From Burkholderia sp. MS389 (GTDB lineage: Bacteria > Pseudomonadota > Gammaproteobacteria > Burkholderiales > Burkholderiaceae), in the NCBI RefSeq assembly GCF_016899425.1, contig NZ_CP045994.1, forward strand, positions 2,108,001 through 2,172,000: a stretch of 64,000 nucleotides of DNA, given 5' to 3'. Position 1 is the stretch's first letter; the number at the start of each line of letters is the position of its first letter. Both the position numbers and the translations under genes were made by a program. Positions 24,272-33,205 of the stretch are shown in pieces. A model generated the notes under the pieces. That model was given only the letters and a program-made list of their open reading frames with translations. It had not been told where the DNA came from and searched no databases.

Positions 24272-26686
24272 TTACAGATGCGGCGCGTCGAACATGGCCG
24301 ACCGGTTGCTCTTGTCCATCGACTCGGTCATCGTTCGCTGAATCAGCGGATTGATGCGCGCGAGCAGCTTGTCCGCGATCTCCGCGTCCGTGCCGCCCTC
24401 GACCTTGATGTGGAACACCGGCGCAAACGAGTTTTGCTGCTCGACCTTGAACGGCCGCGACTGCGGCGAGTCCGGGCCGGCCGCCACCTTCGCGGCCGCC
24501 TTCGCCGCGTTGCTGTCGCCGTCCTTCGAACCCGTCGCCAACCGCGCCATCGCCCCAAGTAACTTTCCACCGGCGAACGTACCGATCGCACCGCCGACAA
24601 CACCACCGACCGCCACACCAATCGGCCCGCCGAGCGCCCCGATACCTGCCCCGAGCTTCGCCCCGATCATGCCCCCTGCGAGCGAGCCACCGATGCTCGC
24701 GTACCCTTCCGCCTTGCGCTCGGACGGCTGATCGCTGCGTGCAACCGCGTACGCATCCTTGGCTGCGAATGCGATTTTCATGACACTGGCGGCGACGGCC
24801 AGTTTTCCCGCGTAAGGCGCGAAACGACCGACGATCGTCCGAAACGCCCCGATGACACGGCCGAGACGACCGCGCGGAACCGGGCCACCACCCGAGCCGC
24901 CTCCGGCCAGATCGCCGAGCAGGTCACCTGCGGCCCCAGCAACGCCGCCAAGGCCGCCGCCCGGCAAGTTGACAACGAATACGCGCTGTACGCCCCCGCC
25001 AGCGCCACTCAACGCATCGAGCGCCTTACCAACGCGCCCTCCGGCGGCACCGCCCCCGGCCGCTCCACCGCCACCGCGTCGCGCCATCCAACCGCCGCGC
25101 AGGATGTCGAGCACACCGCGCCCCATGTTCCACGCGGCACGGGCACCACGAACGGCAATCGCCGTGCCGATGACGCCAACGACCGCCGCCGTCGAACCAG
25201 GTGCGGCGTCCGACGCGTGCTGCACCGTTTCGCCCGCCCGCTTCGCGACCTTGCCGGCCAGATCCGTCACCGGCCGCAGCGCATCGCCGATACTGCGCAT
25301 CGCGTCGTCCCACTGCTGGACGACCTCGCTCCAGATCTGCTTCGATGTCGCACGCCGATCAGCCAGATCCTTCTCGATCTCGCCGTTCGCGTCCGCCGCA
25401 TTGCGCTTGAGCTTCTGATACAGATCGGCGTTCTGCATGTAGGCCGTCAGCGCGGCCTTGACCTGCATGTCATTGAACAGGTCACCGGTTTTCATCGTGT
25501 CCTCGAAGGCCCGCATCTGCGCCTGACGCTTGGCCGGATCCAGCTCGCTGTTCAGTTGCTTCGCCACCGCTGCGAGCTGGGCCGCCTTCTTCGGATCGAC
25601 ACGCTCGATGTACGCCCGAGCGAGAACGAACGACGCCTCCAGCGTCGACCAGCCCTTGCCGATCGCCTCTTTCATCTTCGCTTCGTAGTCGACGCCGGCC
25701 TTCTTGTAGTTGCGCTCGGTCTCGCCCGAACCGATCTTCGAGAACCAGTTTTTGAGGTTGTTCGCCGCCTCGTCGGCGTTGCCGGCGGTCTTCATCTGAA
25801 CCTGCAGCATCGCGCCAAGCTGCGTCACGGAATCCTGCCCCGTGATACCGATCTTCTTCATTTCGGCAAGCAGCACCGGGAACCACCGGGCCATGTCGAC
25901 GGACTCGAACGAACCATCCTTGCCGAGATACGCGATCGCTTCGAGCGCCTTCATCATCGCCTTGGGATCCGTGATGTTGGCGTTCTGCTGCAGCGCCTGA
26001 ATCATCTGCGCGGTTTCTACACTCGACGCTCCCTGACCCACCGAGAATTTCGCCACGGCCGGGCCGAAGTTCAGCGCCCGGTCGACGTCCATCCCGGCCG
26101 CGACCATCTGGTTGACGGCGTCGGCCAGCTCGTTGCGCCCCATGCCGTTCGACAGCGCGTCACGTCGGATGCGCTCGGACATCGTGCGTTCCTGCTCGGT
26201 GCGCGCGATGCCGGCCTTGATGGCGATATCTCGGATGATTGCCTGATACTGCGCGGAGACAGCGGTCGGTACGGCGACGGCCGCACCAAGCTTCACCGCG
26301 TCGCCGGCCGCGCTGCGCATGCCTTCGCGGCCGGCGGCCAGACGCTCATGCCCTGCGGCCTTCAGCTCAAGTCCCCGCACTGTCCGGCCGAGCCGGGCGT
26401 ATGCGCGATCGAGCCGGTCGACCTCGAAGCCCGCATCACGCAACGCACGGACGTTGTTGTCCAGCTTGCGCCGGATTCCGTCAGCCGCGCTGTCGCCGGC
26501 AAGATGCAGGCGGCGGAACTCCTCCTGCAGCTTGATCGTCTCGCCGATCTGCCGCTGCCACATGCCGCGCTCGCTCGCAGTCTTGCGCAGCCCGACGATC
26601 TTCGAATTCGTATCGGCAAACGCCTTACCGAGCGTTGCCGACACCGCACCGCCGATGACGATGCCAAGTGCAATATCGCGTGCCAT
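24272..26686 (-). CDS. T: Tail tape measure protein gpT
   Basis: In the 804-residue protein the N-terminal half has the long helical tape-measure core (TNSKIVGLRKTASERGMWQR, then NELADAVNQMVAAGMDVDRA). The C-terminal half contains Gly/Ala-rich membrane-active segments (SIGGSLAGGMIGAKLGAGIG, then GPIGVAVGGVVGGAIGTFAG). It sets tail length and is ejected with DNA. It begins 12 bp after the E' stop, the normal P2 order. A near copy of the dispersed motif lies at 24556. Confidence 0.95.
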   Translation of the reverse strand: MARDIALGIVIGGAVSATLGKAFADTNSKIVGLRKTASERGMWQRQIGETIKLQEEFRRLHLAGDSAADGIRRKLDNNVRALRDAGFEVDRLDRAYARLGRTVRGLELKAAGHERLAAGREGMRSAAGDAVKLGAAVAVPTAVSAQYQAIIRDIAIKAGIARTEQERTMSERIRRDALSNGMGRNELADAVNQMVAAGMDVDRALNFGPAVAKFSVGQGASSVETAQMIQALQQNANITDPKAMMKALEAIAYLGKDGSFESVDMARWFPVLLAEMKKIGITGQDSVTQLGAMLQVQMKTAGNADEAANNLKNWFSKIGSGETERNYKKAGVDYEAKMKEAIGKGWSTLEASFVLARAYIERVDPKKAAQLAAVAKQLNSELDPAKRQAQMRAFEDTMKTGDLFNDMQVKAALTAYMQNADLYQKLKRNAADANGEIEKDLADRRATSKQIWSEVVQQWDDAMRSIGDALRPVTDLAGKVAKRAGETVQHASDAAPGSTAAVVGVIGTAIAVRGARAAWNMGRGVLDILRGGWMARRGGGGAAGGGAAGGRVGKALDALSGAGGGVQRVFVVNLPGGGLGGVAGAAGDLLGDLAGGGSGGGPVPRGRLGRVIGAFRTIVGRFAPYAGKLAVAASVMKIAFAAKDAYAVARSDQPSERKAEGYASIGGSLAGGMIGAKLGAGIGALGGPIGVAVGGVVGGAIGTFAGGKLLGAMARLATGSKDGDSNAAKAAAKVAAGPDSPQSRPFKVEQQNSFAPVFHIKVEGGTDAEIADKLLARINPLIQRTMTESMDKSNRSAMFDAPHL

Positions 26687-26698
26687 GTCAGTCCTCGG

Positions 26699-26848
26699 TC
26701 AATCCGTCAGCCACCACAACAATTCGTCGATCGTCATGTCGTCAACCGACTGCGGCTGCGTTCCGTACTCCCTCATCATCCGCCGGGCCAGCGCCTTCAC
26801 CGTCTCGATTGGAAGCCGGACGAACGGATCGAAAGGATTCGTATGCAC
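26699..26848 (-). CDS. gpE' frameshift extension (second frame of tail assembly chaperone)
   Basis: This is a short frame after the E gene, shifted +1 (or -2) relative to it. It reads PFDPFVRLPIETVKALARRM and ends SVDDMTIDELLWWLTD, matching the C-terminal GpE pattern with its ELxxW ending. Phages with contractile tails usually make E and an E-E' fusion by programmed frameshift. The candidate slip site is TCC-TTT-C at about 26837-26831, where the Phe tRNA can move from TTT to TTC before a CGA codon. It could also start alone at GTG 26848 (49 residues). Confidence 0.72.
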   Translation of the reverse strand: MHTNPFDPFVRLPIETVKALARRMMREYGTQPQSVDDMTIDELLWWLTD

Positions 26849-27071
26849 GCTGCATGGCGTCGTAATCGACCATGTCCATTGCTTCGATATCGTCGGGAGC
26901 GACTTCGGCCAGCGTCGCGAACAGCACGATTTCGCGCAGCTCGTCGTCGCCCTGCGCCTGCTTGCTCGCGGTACGCATGTCGCGCACCTTCGGGCGACGC
27001 ATCACCAGCTCGTTGCGCACAACGCCGTCGAACGAGACGGGATACTTCAGCGTGATCTTCACGGTTTCCAT
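26742..27071 (-). CDS. E: Tail assembly chaperone gpE
   Basis: The product is 109 residues if read to the frame's own stop. The conserved part is residues 1-80: METVKITLKYPVSFDGVVRN and ATLAEVAPDDIEAMDMVDYD, a P2 gpE-type tail assembly protein. The last about 30 residues after YESF are low in similarity and probably appear only in the unshifted product. It works with the E' extension in tape-measure assembly. It lies in the conserved FI-FII-E-E'-T order. Confidence 0.88.
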   Translation of the reverse strand: METVKITLKYPVSFDGVVRNELVMRRPKVRDMRTASKQAQGDDELREIVLFATLAEVAPDDIEAMDMVDYDAMQRAYESFRSVRPASNRDGEGAGPADDEGVRNAAAVG

Positions 27072-27093
27072 TCAGCACCTCTGAAATGACAAA

Positions 27094-27113
27094 GGGCGGT
27101 CAACGGACCGCCC
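27094..27113 (-). terminator. Hairpin between tube and gpE genes
   Basis: GGGCGGT (27094-27100) pairs with ACCGCCC (27107-27113), loop CAACGG. On the leftward strand a short TTTG follows, so it is at best a weak terminator that would set the ratio of sheath/tube to downstream transcripts. An exact AAAGTTACTTT copy follows at 27128. Confidence 0.5.
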
Positions 27114-27164
27114 CCTCTGGTTATCGAAAAGTTACTTTGCCGGCGTTGCCGCCGGCCAACGTTC

Positions 27165-27668
27165 CTACATGCCGAGCGCCTTACGCACGTCGGCAAGCTG
27201 GTCGACACCGTCGATGACGCGGATCATGTTGAGCACGTCGATCTCGCAGATCACCGCACCGTCGATCTCGGCCTTGTAGTACGACAGTTCGGCCGTGTAC
27301 TTCAGCTCCGACGTCGAACCCGGCTTCCAGCTGCCGGGATCGTATTCGGACAGCATGCCGCGCATGATGAGCGCGACCGATTTCACCTTGCCACGCGTGT
27401 CGCGGAACGCACCGCGAAACGTCGCGTTGAATGCGTTGTTGTCGGCCAGGCCGAAGAATTTCAGCACGTCACGCTCGACGCTGCCCATGGTGAACGCCGC
27501 CTGCAGCCCCTCCATGCCTTGGTCGACCTTGACCGGCGCGTCCATGCCGCCCGCGCGATAGTCCTCCGTCTTGATCTTCAGCTTCGGCGGACTGACTTCG
27601 GGCGAGCGGCCGGCAAAGCCGCGCCCATCGACGTACAGCGCCATGTTGTTGAGAGTTTCCGGGACCAT
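27165..27668 (-). CDS. FII: Major tail tube protein gpFII
   Basis: The 167-residue tube subunit has the P2 gpFII pattern: MVPETLNNMALYVDGRGFAG, VSPPKLKIKTEDYRAGGMDA, GMEGLQAAFTMGSVERD and the late YKAEIDGAVICEIDVLNMIR. It polymerises into the inner tube of the contractile tail. It is expressed together with the sheath gene 10 bp upstream. Confidence 0.95.
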   Translation of the reverse strand: MVPETLNNMALYVDGRGFAGRSPEVSPPKLKIKTEDYRAGGMDAPVKVDQGMEGLQAAFTMGSVERDVLKFFGLADNNAFNATFRGAFRDTRGKVKSVALIMRGMLSEYDPGSWKPGSTSELKYTAELSYYKAEIDGAVICEIDVLNMIRVIDGVDQLADVRKALGM

Positions 27669-27678
27669 ACGTCACCTC

Positions 27679-28848
27679 TTACGATTGCGTGTCGAGAACT
27701 TCCGTCAGCCACTCGTTGGTGACCTCGAAGCGGAAGATCGGGTTTTCTGCGGGCGGGACGTCCGTGAAGCGGATGTTCCAGTACACCTTGCCCTGTTCAA
27801 GCTGCGACGCCGAATTGAGCTTCGGATCCGGGTACACCTCGAAGTTGATCACCGCACCCTGCGTGCGCAGGTCGCGCATGAACATCCGCAGCCCTTCGGT
27901 CACATCCTTCACGTACGTCCCCGTGATCCCGCGATCGACCGCCCACTTATGGCCGGCCTGCACGGCGTCCATCACGATGTCGAGCGTGCGCACACGGGTC
28001 ACGAACGACCACTTCGGATCGGCCGACAGCGTGCGGTTGCCCCACAGGCGGAACCCACCGTCGCGGATGATCGTCGTGATGAATGAGTTGTTCAGCAGGT
28101 TCGCGCGGCACGTCTCGTCGCCGTCGAGGAATTCGATCGGTCGCTTCGTACCGCTGATACCGACGATCTCCTTGTTCGACGGCGACGCCCAGAAGCCGAT
28201 CGCCGCGTCGGTCTGGCAGAACAGACCGGCAGCGTACGCAGATGCCGGCGCATCGACGTCCGCGTTCTTCGCCGTGTCCCAATACCGCACGCCGGGATCG
28301 ACGAGATACAGCCGCTTGCTGCCGAAGTTCTTCGCGTACTGGATCGCGTCCTCGTCGGTCTTGTTCGGCCCGTCGAGGATGGCGATTGCGCGCAGCTTCG
28401 CGGCCAGCTCGTCGGCCGCCGTCGCGACCGGCTGCTTGGCCGTATGCCCCGGCGCGAGCAGCAGCCGCGGCTTCAGGTCGAACAGCGATTTACCGTCGAG
28501 CAGTGCCTGCATGCCGGTGCGAACACCGCCTGCCGACACACCACCGATGATCGCGGATGTCAGCTCGGCGTCGGTCTGATCGGCCGGGACGCCGACCGCC
28601 ACCATGACCGTCTTGCTCTGCTTGTAGACGCCCTGAATCGCGCGCGTGATCGAGCTCGTCTCGCCGAACGCTGCGGCGGCGTCGTATTCGCTGGTAATAC
28701 GCACGGGCACGTGCGGTGCGACGAGGTCCGGGCCCGGCGTGTAGGTATCGGCGATGCCGACGACCGACGTCGACGGCACGGCGATCGTACGCGGGCCGAC
28801 GTCGACGAGCACGGTCGTCACGCCGTGATAGAAAGAAGTAGCAGCCAT
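27679..28848 (-). CDS. FI: Tail sheath protein gpFI
   Basis: The 389-residue sheath subunit begins with the typical FYHGVTTVLVDVGPRTIAVP. It contains the nested domain (RLLLAPGHTA) and the conserved C-terminal sheath core (FVTRVRTLDIVMDAVQAGHK, QGAVINFEVYPDPKLN). It forms the contractile outer sheath. Length equals P2 gpFI (396). A strong hairpin sits between it and the tail fibre genes. Confidence 0.96.
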   Translation of the reverse strand: MAATSFYHGVTTVLVDVGPRTIAVPSTSVVGIADTYTPGPDLVAPHVPVRITSEYDAAAAFGETSSITRAIQGVYKQSKTVMVAVGVPADQTDAELTSAIIGGVSAGGVRTGMQALLDGKSLFDLKPRLLLAPGHTAKQPVATAADELAAKLRAIAILDGPNKTDEDAIQYAKNFGSKRLYLVDPGVRYWDTAKNADVDAPASAYAAGLFCQTDAAIGFWASPSNKEIVGISGTKRPIEFLDGDETCRANLLNNSFITTIIRDGGFRLWGNRTLSADPKWSFVTRVRTLDIVMDAVQAGHKWAVDRGITGTYVKDVTEGLRMFMRDLRTQGAVINFEVYPDPKLNSASQLEQGKVYWNIRFTDVPPAENPIFRFEVTNEWLTEVLDTQS

Positions 28849-28876
28849 TCAGGTCTCCGAGAAAGCTACAAATAAA

Positions 28877-28901
28877 AAGGCCGCTCGAATCGAGCGGCCT
28901 T
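28877..28901 (-). terminator. Terminator after the tail fibre assembly gene
   Basis: A 12-bp inverted repeat, AAGGCCGCTCGA at 28877-28888 with its complement at 28890-28901, is followed on the leftward strand by TTTTTATTTG. It should stop most of the tail-fibre transcript before the sheath gene, implying a separate FI promoter. Confidence 0.75.
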
Positions 28902-28926
28902 GCATAGGTTTGAATCGAAAGTCTCG

Positions 28927-29388
28927 TTACGCCGTCGCCTTGGGCTGGGCCGTCGCGAACGGCGGTGGTGACGGCAGGTCTGTATACGGCCAGCCCGGAA
29001 GATCGCTGGCCTCCCGCAGCGACTGTCGATAACGCAGCAGCGCCGCAAACTGATCCGCAGTGAGGGTCGTTCCGTCGCCAAGCAGTTGCTCGTCTTGATG
29101 CCGAGAGACGAGCCAGTCTGTCGCGTGCAGCGCCGCGTCGCGCTCCATGCGCTTGGCAAATGCAGCTTCCGCCCGCGTTGGCGGAAGTGGATCAAGGGCG
29201 GCGACCTTTCCGGTCTTGTCAATGACAAGGCGCTTACCGGTGGATTGCGCGGCGATGAGATCGAGCCATAGCTCGAAGTCGATTTCGACAGCACTTACTT
29301 CGTCCGGAACCGGACTGTCGACGCTATCGTAGAACGCGGTGACGTTGCCTTGCGCGTCAAATGCTGCGAATTTTTTACCCGTAATCAT
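28927..29388 (-). CDS. Tail fibre assembly protein
   Basis: In the 153-residue product the N-terminal strand-rich half (KKFAAFDAQGNVTAFYDSVD) is followed by a helical half with RAEAAFAKRMERDAALHATD and TADQFAALLRYRQSLREASD. The latter matches the caudoviral tail fibre assembly (gpG/Tfa-like) proteins, whose C-terminus ends in a W-P motif (LPGWPYTDLPSPPP). It helps fold or attach the fibre encoded just upstream, whose stop codon abuts its start. Confidence 0.8.
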   Translation of the reverse strand: MITGKKFAAFDAQGNVTAFYDSVDSPVPDEVSAVEIDFELWLDLIAAQSTGKRLVIDKTGKVAALDPLPPTRAEAAFAKRMERDAALHATDWLVSRHQDEQLLGDGTTLTADQFAALLRYRQSLREASDLPGWPYTDLPSPPPFATAQPKATA

Positions 29389-30468
29389 TTAGTTTCCGAT
29401 CGCAATCCAGAACTGATTTTTCGAAGTATTCACCGACGATCCACCGCCGAAGTAACAGTTGATAGTTAATCCCGTTTTCGTCAATCCGCTCGGAATATTC
29501 GAATAGGAATTAGCCACGTCGTTCGATACGGATATTGCAGAGAAGCAGTTGTTCGGAAAGGCGATCGGGAAAGTAACGGATGCCGTTCCACTAGAATTTG
29601 TGACGATGTTGCCCCACTGGATGATCAGACCGCTCGGCAGCCTCTGATAGCCGCTGGAAGATTGACTAGCACTGAATCCGTTTGTAAATGCCAGCGGAGT
29701 CGACCCACCAACCGAATACCAATTGGCGCCGTTACTCTCGATGACGAAGGTGTCACCAAGTGCCATGGGTACCGTCGCAAGCGACGTGTTGGCGTTCATA
29801 TAGATCACGTCGGTGCCCTGACGCGAAATGCTCACCGGCGAGACGCCAATCCCGCTGACAAATTCCAGCCGCACGCCCGCCGGCACGGAGGACGCGCGCG
29901 GCAATGTGACGGCGTAGTTTCCAGAGCCCCCGAGATAGATCGTGCTGCCGGCGTGCTCTTCGGTCAGCACCGTCGCGCCGACCAACGTCGTGAATGCGCT
30001 CGCCTGCATGCCGACGGATTTGACGAATGCACTGTTGACGGCCCGCGTGCTGTTGTCGAATCGTGCCAGCGCGGGAACCTTTGGCGTCCCTGCGAACACT
30101 GGTGAATCGAGCGGCGCTTTCGCGGCAAGCGCATTCGCGATCGTCGTCGCGAAATTCGGATCGTTGCCGAGAGCCTTCGCCAGCTCACTCAGCGTATCGA
30201 GTGTCTCCGGGGACTGCGCCACCAGCGCGGCTACCTTCTCCGCCAAATCAGCATGCGTCGCATACTGCGGATGCGGATCGGCTGCCGCGACATGCGCATC
30301 AAAGTTGCTTTGACCAGATTCAACCGCCTTTTTCAGGTAGCGGGTGCGGTTCGCAAGTTGTTTCGCCTGCAGGTTGTCGATTCCCTCAGGTCCACCGACG
30401 ACGGGATCCGATGTTTCGAGTTGATAGACCCCGTCTTCCCACCGCTCAATCTCAACCAGATTGGTCAT
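29389..30468 (-). CDS. H: Tail fibre protein gpH
   Basis: The 359-residue fibre starts MTNLVEIERWEDGVYQLETS. The N-terminal baseplate-attachment part contains GGPEGIDNLQAKQLANRTRY and the collar motif HPQYATHADLAEK. The C-terminal half is a beta-rich receptor-binding tip (SGYQRLPSGLIIQWGNIVTN). It has lower GC and is the part most likely exchanged between phages. It recognises the host surface. One AAAGTTGCTTT copy (30301) is in the coding sequence. Confidence 0.9.
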   Translation of the reverse strand: MTNLVEIERWEDGVYQLETSDPVVGGPEGIDNLQAKQLANRTRYLKKAVESGQSNFDAHVAAADPHPQYATHADLAEKVAALVAQSPETLDTLSELAKALGNDPNFATTIANALAAKAPLDSPVFAGTPKVPALARFDNSTRAVNSAFVKSVGMQASAFTTLVGATVLTEEHAGSTIYLGGSGNYAVTLPRASSVPAGVRLEFVSGIGVSPVSISRQGTDVIYMNANTSLATVPMALGDTFVIESNGANWYSVGGSTPLAFTNGFSASQSSSGYQRLPSGLIIQWGNIVTNSSGTASVTFPIAFPNNCFSAISVSNDVANSYSNIPSGLTKTGLTINCYFGGGSSVNTSKNQFWIAIGN

Positions 30469-31034
30469 GTTGTAATACTCCCTCTTGTGTATTGCCCGTC
30501 CCGCCGCGCAACGCCGTTGTGTCGGATCGGCACGGCCGCATAGTCGAGCGCGGCAAGTTGGCTGCGTGCGGGCGCGTAACGCTCAATTGCGCGCCACAGC
30601 TTGTCGCCTTGATCGCGTGTGATCGGCACCTCAAGCTTCACGATGTACTCGGCCCACGCGCTTGGCTTCCCGTGCAGTTGCTCGCCATTACGAACAATCG
30701 AGCCGTCGCGCCGTCGACCGCTGCGCCCCTCGATGATCGTTACCTCGCCGAAACCGAGCCGCCGGATCACCTCCCGGACCGCCCACGGCGTGCCCTTCTT
30801 CCGGTGCAGCGCCATCGATCCCTTCACCAGCGCTCGCCGCGCGTCTTCCGATTCCGCCAGTTCCCAACCATCGACGGCGAGCGCCCATGCGAGCCACGGC
30901 AACCATGCTGTCGGACAACGATCCGCGTCCCACAACGTGCGCAAGATCTCGGGATCGACGCTCGGGCGCAGCACGCGAGCGAGTGCGGCCTCCAGCGGCG
31001 TCTGGTTGGACGGCAGCAGTGGTTCACACGTCAT
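30465..31034 (-). CDS. I: Baseplate/tail protein gpI
   Basis: The 189-residue product starts at ATG 31034 (MTCEPLLPSNQTPLEAALAR). P2 gpI features are LPWLAWALAVDGWELAESED, HRKKGTPWAVREVIRRLGFG, and a C-terminal YAPARSQLAALDY. It forms part of the baseplate wedge that links fibre and baseplate. It overlaps J by 11 bp and H by 4 bp. Confidence 0.93.
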   Translation of the reverse strand: MTCEPLLPSNQTPLEAALARVLRPSVDPEILRTLWDADRCPTAWLPWLAWALAVDGWELAESEDARRALVKGSMALHRKKGTPWAVREVIRRLGFGEVTIIEGRSGRRRDGSIVRNGEQLHGKPSAWAEYIVKLEVPITRDQGDKLWRAIERYAPARSQLAALDYAAVPIRHNGVARRDGQYTRGSITT

Positions 31035-31917
31035 CTGCCTTGACCTCCAGATTGATGCTCGTACAGTGCGCAAACTCGCGCGCACCACACAAGACGTCGG
31101 CGGCCGGCGAGCGCAATTCGATACGCGTGACACCGCTGTCCGGGGCATGCAGCGCCCCTTCAATCGCGGATCGCGGCATGCCGGCACGAAGGCGTCGTGA
31201 CTTCGCTATCACGCCGTCGAGCACCTTACGCCGTGCGTCAAGCACAATGCTCGGATCCGGCCCGCTGCCGACATAGATCAGCCCATCGATCGCATACTCG
31301 ATCTTGATCGCCGGCTCGACCAGAACCGTGTCATTGAGCGGGCGAACCGTCTCCGGAGTAACCTTCGCGCGGACAAGATCGAGCAACGCCCCATCCGGTA
31401 CACCGTCACCGCGTGCGGACATGATCGTGAGTCGCACTGTGCCCGCCACCGGCCGGTCGACAGTGACATCGAGGACATCGGCCGACGCATCCATCGCAAA
31501 TGCCCGGTATGCCGCGAACGGCCCGGCGACCGTCGCGCGCTCCATCGACATCTGCGTGCGCAACTTCAGCCGGTCATCCGATTCCATGCGCCGCTCGACT
31601 GGCGGACTCGCCTCCGGATCGCCGGGCTCGACGACTGCGCGCTCCGTATCCAGCAGCACGGCTAGATGCTCCAAATCAGCGCCCGTCGAGAAAGCGAGCA
31701 TGCCCGCGCGGGCTGCGTCGTTGAGACGCGCTGCTGCGCGGATCTCGTCATACGCTGCCAGCTCAATCAGCTTGACGACTGGATCCGACTTCAGCGCCGC
31801 CGTCCAATCGGGATAGATCGATTTGAAGTACTCCAGCTTCATCTGGAACGCCGCCTCGAAGTCGAGCACCTCGACAAGATCAGGCGGGTCCAGCGAAGCG
31901 AGATCGATAATCGTCAT
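31024..31917 (-). CDS. J: Baseplate wedge protein gpJ
   Basis: The 297-residue product starts at ATG 31917 (MTIIDLASLDPPDLVEVLDF). It has the gpJ/gp47-like pattern: KLIELAAYDEIRAAARLNDA, STGADLEHLAVLLDTER, and VRLTIMSARGDGVPDGALLD. It is a wedge component of the P2-type baseplate. The open frame to 32079 is upstream of the family start. It overlaps W by 4 bp. Confidence 0.94.
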   Translation of the reverse strand: MTIIDLASLDPPDLVEVLDFEAAFQMKLEYFKSIYPDWTAALKSDPVVKLIELAAYDEIRAAARLNDAARAGMLAFSTGADLEHLAVLLDTERAVVEPGDPEASPPVERRMESDDRLKLRTQMSMERATVAGPFAAYRAFAMDASADVLDVTVDRPVAGTVRLTIMSARGDGVPDGALLDLVRAKVTPETVRPLNDTVLVEPAIKIEYAIDGLIYVGSGPDPSIVLDARRKVLDGVIAKSRRLRAGMPRSAIEGALHAPDSGVTRIELRSPAADVLCGAREFAHCTSINLEVKADDV

Positions 31918-32258
31918 GTTGGCACCTCGATTTCGACGGCCGTGCCGTCGTACTCGCCACGAATCGCGAACGTTGGTTTGCCGTCGATGACCAACAGCAC
32001 CTTGACCTGAGCCAGCTTGATGCGCGGCTCCCATCGGCCGATCGCGCGTGCGGCCTCGGCCTGTGCCGCCGAGATCCATCCGCGCGTGACCGGAAGGTCG
32101 ACCATCAACGGAAGATCCGAACCGTATTCAGGCAGTTCTCGCCGCGTGCCCTTGCGCGTGCTGAGGATGTCGCCGAGACTCTGCTTCAGGTGCGCGACGC
32201 CACTGATCGGCGCACCGGTCCATCGGTCCATGCCGACGAGCGCACTGGACCGGCTCAT
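31914..32258 (-). CDS. W: Baseplate assembly protein gpW (gp25-like)
   Basis: The 114-residue product has the gp25/gpW lysozyme-related baseplate motifs HLKQSLGDILSTRKGTRREL and PEYGSDLPLMVD. It joins sheath to baseplate and is the nucleus for sheath assembly. It overlaps both neighbours by 4 bp, showing the I-J-W order of P2. Confidence 0.95.
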   Translation of the reverse strand: MSRSSALVGMDRWTGAPISGVAHLKQSLGDILSTRKGTRRELPEYGSDLPLMVDLPVTRGWISAAQAEAARAIGRWEPRIKLAQVKVLLVIDGKPTFAIRGEYDGTAVEIEVPT

Positions 32259-32461
32259 CCGCGCTCCTCGAGCCGCTTGAAGTCCGGGTGCGCGTCGAGG
32301 TATTCGATCTGTGCGGCAGTCTTTGCGGTCGCTTCACCGGAAAAGACGTGCAACACATCGCCGTTCGGGAACACGATCACGCGGCTACGGAACCGCGTAT
32401 CGAGGAACGTCGCAACGGACGGAGCGGCCGAAGTAGTTGCCTGCGGAGTATCTTTTGCCAT
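32255..32461 (-). CDS. Unknown small baseplate-region protein
   Basis: The 68-residue product starts at ATG 32461, behind GAGGG. It contains FLDTRFRSRVIVFPNGDVLH and a C-terminal IEYLDAHPDFKRLEERG. Small proteins of this look occupy the slot between gpV and gpW in several Burkholderia myophages, but I know no function. A terminator hairpin lies just upstream (32484-32499), so its transcription may depend on read-through. Confidence 0.7.
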   Translation of the reverse strand: MAKDTPQATTSAAPSVATFLDTRFRSRVIVFPNGDVLHVFSGEATAKTAAQIEYLDAHPDFKRLEERG

Positions 32462-32483
32462 GATCAATCCCTCAAAAACAAAA

Positions 32484-32499
32484 CCCCGCCGAAGCGGGG
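32484..32499 (-). terminator. Terminator after baseplate spike gene V
   Basis: CCCCGC (32484-32489) pairs with GCGGGG (32494-32499) over loop CGAA. Leftward transcription then reads TTTTGTTTTTG. This is a strong intrinsic terminator within the late block. An exact AAAGCAACTTT copy starts two bases upstream at 32501. Confidence 0.8.
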
Positions 32500-32524
32500 C
32501 AAAGCAACTTTGCGAATGCGCGCG

Positions 32525-33205
32525 TTACAGCGGCGGCGACACGGGTGCACCGTCACCCTGTTCCATGTGCGAGTGCCCGAGGAACGATTTACCGCCGATT
32601 TCGACGTCGTCCGTGTAACGCGCCCCGCCATCCACCTGGACGGCTGGGCCGCCGTTACCGCCGCCCTTGCCCTGCATCCCGCCGTTGAACGTCAACAGCT
32701 TCTCCGTCGTCGTGTTGCCCGTGAACGTCGAGTCAGGAATGTCGCCGAGCAATTTCTCCGTGCGCAACGTCACGCCGTCCGCGCGTAGCTCCAACTCCGT
32801 TGCGCCGATGCGGAACACGATCCGCCCGCCTGCCGGCACGTCGACGCGGTATTCGTGCTTCTCGTGGTCATAGACCTCCGACCCACCGTCCGGGTAATCC
32901 CATGCGGTTTCGGCCGGATTAGACCGTGCCGACCCGCCGTGCTGATCCGAGTAGTAGCCCGGAGCCGCGTATGCGCCAGCCAGATCGCCGGACGGCGCAA
33001 ACATCGACGCCTGCTCGCCAACTGAAGGGGGCCGCCAGAATCGAACAACGCCCGCTGCCGCCGTCTTCCACGGCATCCAGTCGCTGACCCAATCGCCGAT
33101 TCGCACACGGCACTGTGGCGGCTGATACGAGACATTCTCGACAGTCCCGTGCTGCACCATGCAGGCCATGCGGCGATCGATCTCGCCCAGCTCGTAATCG
33201 CTCAT
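32525..33205 (-). CDS. V: Baseplate spike protein gpV
   Basis: The 226-residue product has an N-terminal OB-fold (HGTVENVSYQPPQCRVRIGD), a beta-helix region, and the membrane-piercing apex. The apex ends GKSFLGHSHMEQGDG, where the HxH pair is the iron-binding tip of P2-type spikes. Because the spike carries its own tip, the prophage PAAR protein is not needed for this tail. The start overlaps the next gene by 4 bp. Confidence 0.94.
   Translation of the reverse strand: MSDYELGEIDRRMACMVQHGTVENVSYQPPQCRVRIGDWVSDWMPWKTAAAGVVRFWRPPSVGEQASMFAPSGDLAGAYAAPGYYSDQHGGSARSNPAETAWDYPDGGSEVYDHEKHEYRVDVPAGGRIVFRIGATELELRADGVTLRTEKLLGDIPDSTFTGNTTTEKLLTFNGGMQGKGGGNGGPAVQVDGGARYTDDVEIGGKSFLGHSHMEQGDGAPVSPPL

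Noticed and set aside
25217..27055. 612-codon open frame opposite the tape measure gene
   Set aside because: Shadow of a real phage structural gene. Composition is typical of antisense frames.
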